DNA from: Thermohalobaculum sp038534135
Lineage (GTDB): Bacteria; Pseudomonadota; Alphaproteobacteria; Rhodobacterales; Rhodobacteraceae
DNA length: 64,000 nt
Reading direction: 5' to 3'
Assembly (NCBI GenBank): GCA_038534135.1
Contig: JBCAXJ010000015.1
Location: 17,913-81,912 of the forward strand
Of the stretch, positions 59,280 to 64,000 are shown one piece after another; the stretch's first letter is position 1; every line of letters begins with the position of its first letter. The position numbers and the translations under genes were made by a program. The notes beneath the pieces were generated by a model. That model saw only the letters and a program-made list of their open reading frames with translations. It was not told where the DNA came from and made no database searches.

Positions 59280-60446
59280 TTATTCCGCAGCCCAGGGTGT
59301 GGCAACCCTGCTCTGATTGACGCAGGGAAAGACGAAACAGCGGTCGCGGCGCAGGCCCAGCCACATCGTTGTGCCTGGCTCAGGCAGGTACGCATATGGG
59401 ACAGTTGCCCGAATGATCTCGCTCGAGTGGTCCATCCGAACCTCGATCAAACTTTGCGCGCCGACAAACCGCGAACGCACAACCACGCCACGCGCGTGGG
59501 CACCGCATTCCGGGGTGTTGGGCGGTGCAGTGCCCTTGTCTTCATGGATATCCAGATGCTGCGGGCGGACGACAATCTCGACATCCGCGTTGTCGACCAG
59601 TCCCGGCGTGAGGAACAGCCCGAACGGTGTCTCGGTCTGGAGACCTTGCACCACGCCATGGACCACGTTGATATCCGAGAAGAAGGCCGCTGCCAGACGG
59701 TCTACCGGATAGTTGTAGACATGGTACGGAGCGCCCACCTGCACGATACGTCCGGCCCGCATCAGCGCGATCCGGTCAGCCATGCGCATGGCCTCATCCG
59801 GTTCGTGGGTGACAAGTAGAACGGCGGTGCCTTCGTCCTTCAGGATCGACAGGGCCTCGTCACGCACTTCGTCGCGCAAACGGTTGTCGAGACCGCTGAA
59901 CGGTTCGTCCATCAGCATGATGCGCGGTTTCGGCGCCAGCGCACGGGCCAAGGCCACGCGTTGCTGCTCGCCTCCCGACAACATGTGCGGGTACTTCGAG
60001 CCGTAGTCCGCCAAGCCGACCCGCGCGAGGTAGTTGGCCACGATCTTACGCCGACCCGATTGCTGCCGTGTCAGTCCAAAGGCGACGTTCTCAGCTACGG
60101 TCAAATGCGGAAACAGCGCGAAATCCTGAAACATCAGGCCGATGTGGCGCTCTTCCGGTGGAGCGTGACGCCCGTCGCCAGAGACGACCTTGCCATCGAC
60201 CAGCACACGGCCCGACCGCTGCTCTTCGACGCCTGCCGCCATCCGCAATGTTGTCGACTTGCCGCATCCCGACGGTCCGAGCAGGCAAACCACTTCCCCG
60301 GCGTCGACGTCCAAAGACAAATCGTCGACGGCGACCACGCCATCAAAGGCGCAGGTCAGCCGGTCAAGCGACAGGCGCGGCTCGGTCACAGAGGTGGACT
60401 GATCAAGCGGCACGGTCTTCCCTGAGTCATTCCGTCGGACAATCAT
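59280..60446 (-). CDS. ABC transporter ATPase, Fe(III)/FbpC-like
   Basis: 388 residues. Walker A GPSGCGKSTTLR, Q-loop FQDFALFPHL, signature LSGGEQQRVALARALAP, Walker B IMLMDEPFSGLD and H-loop LLVTHEPDEAMRMADR are all present. The C-terminal TOBE-like region runs from about residue 250. The subfamily is that of FbpC/PotA importers of iron, spermidine or similar. No permease or binding-protein gene is next to it in this window, so its partners lie elsewhere. It is divergent from the DmdA-like gene by 98 bp. Confidence 0.9.
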   Translation of the reverse strand: MIVRRNDSGKTVPLDQSTSVTEPRLSLDRLTCAFDGVVAVDDLSLDVDAGEVVCLLGPSGCGKSTTLRMAAGVEEQRSGRVLVDGKVVSGDGRHAPPEERHIGLMFQDFALFPHLTVAENVAFGLTRQQSGRRKIVANYLARVGLADYGSKYPHMLSGGEQQRVALARALAPKPRIMLMDEPFSGLDNRLRDEVRDEALSILKDEGTAVLLVTHEPDEAMRMADRIALMRAGRIVQVGAPYHVYNYPVDRLAAAFFSDINVVHGVVQGLQTETPFGLFLTPGLVDNADVEIVVRPQHLDIHEDKGTAPPNTPECGAHARGVVVRSRFVGAQSLIEVRMDHSSEIIRATVPYAYLPEPGTTMWLGLRRDRCFVFPCVNQSRVATPWAAE

Positions 60447-60544
60447 CAGTTAGCAACCGGTCGCTTTCAGTGCAATCCCTTGACGGTTTTTGGCGTGACC
60501 GATTGAATTTGACAGTGCATCCGTGTGGAAACTTGGAGGATCCC

Positions 60545-61654
60545 ATGGCGTTCACAATCTCATCCAGTCCGCGCGTGCGGCCCAGCCCGTTCTATCACGC
60601 GACAATCGCGGACGGCGTTGTGTCATTCACAACCTACAATCACATGATGATGCCCACAAGCTATGGCGACCCGATGGCCGAGTACTGGCGTCTGATCAAC
60701 GGCGTGGCCATGTGGGATGTCGCGGTTGAACGCCAGGTCCAGTTGAAGGGGCCGGACGCTGGCAGGCTGGCGCAAGTCCTGGTTCCGCGAAACCTGTCCA
60801 AGCTGAAGGTTGGTCGGGGTTGGTACGTCCCGGTCTGCGATCACGACGGCATTCTGATCAACGACCCCGTGTTGTTGAAACTGGCCGAGGATCTCTATTG
60901 GTTCTCGATCGCTGACCAAGACATGCTGTTCTGGGCACGGGCGATCGCTGGGGAACGCAAGCTGGATGTGGAAGTCACCGAACCGGACGTGTCCCCCCTG
61001 GCGATCCAGGGACCGATGGCCGAGGACGTCGTGGCCAGCCTGTTCGACGAATCGATCCGCGATATCGGTCACTTCCGGTTCCGCGAAATGGAACTCGAGG
61101 GCATTCCGCTGATCGTCGCGCGTTCAGGCTGGTCCAAGCAGGGTGGCTTCGAACTATACCTGCGCGATGCCTCGCGCGGTCTCGATCTTTGGCACATGGT
61201 CAAGCAGGCAGGCGAGCCCTGGGACATTGGGCCCGGATCACCGAACCCAATGGAACGCGTCGAAAGCGGGCTCTTGTCCTGGGGCGGCGACACCGACGAC
61301 CAAACCACGCCCTTCGAGGTCGGCATGGGCCGCTTCGTTCACACCGATCTGCCGGACGACATCGTGGGGATCAAAGCGCTGCGCCGCATCAAGGAACGCG
61401 GCCAAAGTCGCGACCGTCTGGGTGTGGTCCTCGATATCGAGGGCGAGATCGGCTACTATGATCGCAAAGGCAAGGTCTTCAAGGGGACCACCGATGCAGG
61501 CCACATCACAGCCACTTGCTGGTCACCCCGCCTGGAACGCAACATCGGAATTTGTCTTGTTGGGCATGGTGTTAGTCCAGGCGACACGGTGACGGTCGAT
61601 CTTCCCGATGGGCGTCAATGCCAAGGCGAGATGACGAGTCTTCCGTTTCTGTGA
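60545..61654 (+). CDS. DmdA-like GcvT-family methyltransferase (DMSP demethylase-like)
   Basis: 369 residues of the aminomethyltransferase family. TTYNHMMMPTSYGDPMAEYW, AMWDVAVERQVQLKGPDAGR, YVPVCDHDGILINDPVLLKL, EVTEPDVSPLAIQGPMAEDV and VARSGWSKQGGFELYLRD match the block pattern that I recall for DMSP demethylase DmdA of Ruegeria, which moves a methyl group from DMSP to tetrahydrofolate. Several GcvT paralogues share it, so a related demethylase (for example of another methylated compound) is possible. GGAGGA lies before the ATG. AcuI at 42631 is consistent with DMSP use. Confidence 0.75.
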   Translation: MAFTISSSPRVRPSPFYHATIADGVVSFTTYNHMMMPTSYGDPMAEYWRLINGVAMWDVAVERQVQLKGPDAGRLAQVLVPRNLSKLKVGRGWYVPVCDHDGILINDPVLLKLAEDLYWFSIADQDMLFWARAIAGERKLDVEVTEPDVSPLAIQGPMAEDVVASLFDESIRDIGHFRFREMELEGIPLIVARSGWSKQGGFELYLRDASRGLDLWHMVKQAGEPWDIGPGSPNPMERVESGLLSWGGDTDDQTTPFEVGMGRFVHTDLPDDIVGIKALRRIKERGQSRDRLGVVLDIEGEIGYYDRKGKVFKGTTDAGHITATCWSPRLERNIGICLVGHGVSPGDTVTVDLPDGRQCQGEMTSLPFL

Positions 61655-61761
61655 ATGATGTCTCCAGATCCTTGCGAAACATTGATCAACTGATCACTGA
61701 ATCTTTGCAAGGATCTTTCTTGAAATTTAAATTGAAATTTTCATTTTCGTTCACCAGTTGA

Positions 61762-61777
61762 TTGACGTAAACGTAAA
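61762..61777. promoter_or_regulatory. Operator-like palindrome TTGACGT-AA-ACGTAAA
   Basis: Near-perfect 7-bp arms (TTGACGT and the complement of ACGTAAA differ at one base) with a 2-bp spacer, in a strongly AT-rich 150-bp gap, 28 bp before the ATG at 61806. The layout recalls MerR-family operators of LiuR type for branched-chain amino acid breakdown, from memory only. The regulator is not in the window. Confidence 0.45.
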
Positions 61778-61805
61778 CGAAACTCAAATTTGCTGGATTG
61801 ACGCC

Positions 61806-62054
61806 ATGACTGGTATCGATACGCGTGAAGACTGGTCCGCTGCAGCCTCGGGAGCCTGTCGGAACTACAACGAACTTATTGCAATCATCGATCTCTTGCC
61901 CACCAACGAAGGAACGGAGCTGGCGCGGCAAATGGCAACGGATCTTGTTTTCCGTCTCGCCGGATGGCGTAACACCGAACCGGGAGTGGACGCAGCACTT
62001 ACAAGCATCAGCGCCGTCTGCCAGTCCTGCCTGTTCGACATGTCGCGCGCTTGA
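61806..62054 (+). CDS. Hypothetical small protein, 82 residues
   Basis: MTGIDTREDWSAAASGACRN to the end CQSCLFDMSRA. It is mostly helical with a C-terminal Cys-x-x-Cys (VCQSCLF). No family recognised. A palindrome lies upstream and prfC starts 49 bp downstream. A TTG at 61758 in the same frame is the alternative start. Moderate confidence that it is real. Confidence 0.5.
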   Translation: MTGIDTREDWSAAASGACRNYNELIAIIDLLPTNEGTELARQMATDLVFRLAGWRNTEPGVDAALTSISAVCQSCLFDMSRA

Positions 62055-62103
62055 ACGCGACAGTGACTTAACATTGGCCGAAGGCTTCGCTATAGCCGCG
62101 CCC

Positions 62104-63723
62104 ATGTTGGATGACGATACAATCCGGGGTCATAATGCTCCCGTTCTGCCGCCCGAGATCTCTCGGCGCCGCACATTCGCGATCATTTCGCACCCTGATG
62201 CGGGCAAAACGACCCTGACCGAAAAGCTGCTGCTCTACGGCGGCGCGATCCAGATGGCCGGTCAGGTCCGCGCCAAGGGCGAGGCCAGGCGCACGCGCTC
62301 GGACTTCATGAAGATGGAGCAGGATCGCGGGATCTCGGTGTCGGCGTCTGCCATGTCATTCGAGTACAATCGTCACTGGTTCAACCTGATCGACACGCCA
62401 GGCCACGAGGATTTCTCGGAAGACACGTACCGAACGCTCACGGCGGTGGACGCGGCGATCATGGTGATCGACGGTGCCAAGGGCGTCGAAAGCCAGACCC
62501 GGAAATTGTTCGAGGTTTGCCGTCTGCGCGATCTGCCGATCCTGACGTTCTGCAACAAGATGGACCGTGAAAGCCGGGATACATTCGAGATCATCGACGA
62601 GATCCAGGAGCTTTTGCAGCTCGACGTGGCGCCCGCATCCTGGCCGATCGGCATGGGCCGTGATTTCGTCGGCGCCTACGACATGCTTGCCGACAAGGTC
62701 GAGGTCATGGACAGGGCCGACCGCAACGTAGCCGCCGAGTCGATCAAGGTTGAAGGTCTCGACGATCCAAAGATCGCATCCCACGTGCCGGACCAGCAAC
62801 TCAACCAGTTGCGCGAGGAGGTCGAGATGGCGCGCGAATTGCTGCCATCCTTCGACCAACAGAGCTTCGATGACGGCAATCTGTCGCCGATCTGGTTCGG
62901 CTCGGCGATCAATTCGTTCGGTGTGAAGGAACTGCTGGACGGCATCGCCAACCATGCCCCTCCCCCGCAACCACGCCCGACGGCGACGCGACAGATCTCG
63001 GCCGACGAGAAGAAGGTTTCGGGCTTTGTGTTCAAAGTTCAGGCGAACATGGACCCGAAGCATCGCGACCGCGTGGCCTTCGTGCGGCTCTGTTCCGGGC
63101 ATTTCTCGCGCGGCATGAAGCTGCATCATGTCCGATCAAAGAAGCCGATGGCGATCTCGAATCCCGTTCTGTTCCTAGCCGCCGAGCGTGAGACCGCCGA
63201 GGACGCCTGGGCCGGTGACATCATCGGCATCCCGAACCATGGCCAGCTCCGGATCGGCGATGCGCTGACCGAGGGCGAAGCGCTGCGCTTCACAGGCATC
63301 CCGTCCTTCGCACCAGAGCTGTTGCAGAACGTCCGCGCTGCAGACCCGTTGAAAGCGAAACACCTGGACAAGGCCCTGACCCAGTTCGCCGAGGAAGGGG
63401 CCGCGAAACTCTTCAAACCGAACATCGGCGCTGGCTGGATTGTCGGCGTGGTCGGCCAGCTTCAGTTCGAGGTGCTCGCCAGCAGGATCGAGTTGGAATA
63501 CGGCCTACCGGTCCGCTTCGAATCCACCCAGTACATCAGTGCACGCTGGATTTCCGGCCCGAAGGATAAGCTTGACGATTTCATCAACAGAAACAAGGGA
63601 CAGATGGCCGTCGACCACGATGGAGACCCGGTCTACATGACCCGACTGCAATGGGACATCGACCGGGCCGAACGCGATTGGCCCGAGGTTGCTCTGTCGA
63701 CCACGAAAGAAACGCACGTCTAG
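62104..63723 (+). CDS. prfC: Peptide chain release factor 3
   Basis: 539 residues, a translational GTPase that recycles release factors 1 and 2 after termination. G1 is AIISHPDAGKTTLTEKL (about residues 26-42), switch I region FMKMEQDRGISVSASAMSFE, G3 IDTPGHEDF, G4 FCNKMDRES. Domain 2 and 3 blocks include KVQANMDPKHRDRVAFVRLC and VGVVGQLQFEVLASRIELEY. The C-terminus RDWPEVALSTTKETHV aligns with the E. coli end, so it is complete although an IS-derived frame ends 13 bp away. Confidence 0.97.
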   Translation: MLDDDTIRGHNAPVLPPEISRRRTFAIISHPDAGKTTLTEKLLLYGGAIQMAGQVRAKGEARRTRSDFMKMEQDRGISVSASAMSFEYNRHWFNLIDTPGHEDFSEDTYRTLTAVDAAIMVIDGAKGVESQTRKLFEVCRLRDLPILTFCNKMDRESRDTFEIIDEIQELLQLDVAPASWPIGMGRDFVGAYDMLADKVEVMDRADRNVAAESIKVEGLDDPKIASHVPDQQLNQLREEVEMARELLPSFDQQSFDDGNLSPIWFGSAINSFGVKELLDGIANHAPPPQPRPTATRQISADEKKVSGFVFKVQANMDPKHRDRVAFVRLCSGHFSRGMKLHHVRSKKPMAISNPVLFLAAERETAEDAWAGDIIGIPNHGQLRIGDALTEGEALRFTGIPSFAPELLQNVRAADPLKAKHLDKALTQFAEEGAAKLFKPNIGAGWIVGVVGQLQFEVLASRIELEYGLPVRFESTQYISARWISGPKDKLDDFINRNKGQMAVDHDGDPVYMTRLQWDIDRAERDWPEVALSTTKETHV

Positions 63724-63736
63724 CGCCTGCGGACAA

Positions 63737-64000
63737 TCATCGAGATGCGATGATGGTGTCGACGAGATTCCAGTTGGCTGGATAGCTACAATCGGTCTTG
63801 TCGTAACGCGTTGCGATGCCTCGGAATTTTTTGATCTTCGCGAAGTAGTTTTCGACGAGGTGCCGCCAGGCATACATGGCCTTGTCGAAGAAGCGCTGCG
63901 CGACGCGGTTGGATTTCGGCGGGATGACTGCCGCAGCACCGCGCTCATCCAGATCTGTCAGGAGCCAGTCCGCGTCGAAGGCTTTGTCGGCCAGCAGCGC
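63737..64000 (-). mobile_element. IS5-family transposase, C-terminal part, cut by window edge
   Basis: The frame is open from the window edge to TGA at 63737-63739 (88 codons). It reads ALLADKAFDADWLLTDLDER, AVIPPKSNRVAQRFF, YAWRHLVENYFAKIKKFRGI and ATRYDKTDCSYPANWNLVDT. PPKSNR and HLVENYFAKIKKFRGIATRYDKT (with the third catalytic acid in the E of ENYF) are characteristic of IS5-type DDE transposases. Only 13 bp separate its stop from that of prfC, leaving no obvious room for a normal IS end. The 5' part lies beyond the window. Confidence 0.85.

Noticed and set aside
1..64000. CRISPR array, tRNA or rRNA genes
   Set aside because: No regularly spaced identical repeats with spacers and no cloverleaf-like or rRNA-like stretches were found when reading the gaps on both strands.

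Overview
The window looks like chromosome of a marine alphaproteobacterium of the Roseobacter/Rhodobacterales type. The evidence is high-GC coding DNA throughout, acrylyl-CoA reductase AcuI and a DmdA-like protein (both typical of DMSP-using roseobacters), a form II CO-dehydrogenase-like cluster, DUF2182/DUF1326 neighbours, the surE-pcm-nlpD and tatABC blocks, and rplM-rpsI. The genus is not determined. No tRNA, rRNA or CRISPR array was seen.

Layout. 1-4.5 kb: cysS (cut by the window edge), a flavoprotein, a Tat-targeted metallophosphoesterase broken by an in-frame TAA, and a glutathione transferase. 4.5-9 kb: coxG-coxS-coxL-coxM with two short palindromes and a strong terminator. 9-12.5 kb: pdeM, a four-gene minus-strand cluster headed by a GbsR/MarR-type regulator with an operator-like palindrome, and an enolase-superfamily enzyme. 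12.6-20 kb: FkbM methyltransferase, ilvE, two small leader-peptide genes, a MocR-type regulator with its own inverted-repeat operator, Hsp20, a DksA-like protein, a flavin amine oxidase and a class III aminotransferase. 20-33 kb: small membrane and zinc-ribbon proteins, LysM protein, PhzF, then a minus-strand housekeeping run (ccmE, yihY-like, argC, acyltransferase, rpsI, rplM), thioesterase, enoyl-CoA hydratase and ctaA. 33-43.6 kb: a TIR-NB-ARC-TPR protein, an RNA methyltransferase, peroxiredoxin, SDR, rsmD, a low-GC orphan gene between a broken and an intact acetyltransferase copy, a class V aminotransferase and acuI. 43.7-47.4 kb: a Met-rich DUF2182/DUF1326 pair and a putative peptidoglycan amidase. 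48-56.3 kb: prs, a flavin reductase, prepilin peptidase, serS, a lipoprotein, surE-pcm-nlpD-like. 56.3-64 kb: DUF815 ATPase, GFA protein, tatCBA, an orphan ABC ATPase, a DmdA-like gene, prfC and the end of an IS5-type transposase.

The most unusual item is the pair of tiny genes at 14424-14921. They share a 23-residue leader of double-glycine type, but one core resembles the two ends of Hcp (type VI secretion tube protein) and the other resembles a PAAR-like DUF4150 segment. Other items worth checking are the TIR-STAND protein, the island-like gene flanked by acetyltransferase copies, two intergenic hairpins carrying G-quadruplex motifs, a 120-bp dispersed intergenic repeat, and the nonsense codon in the phosphoesterase.
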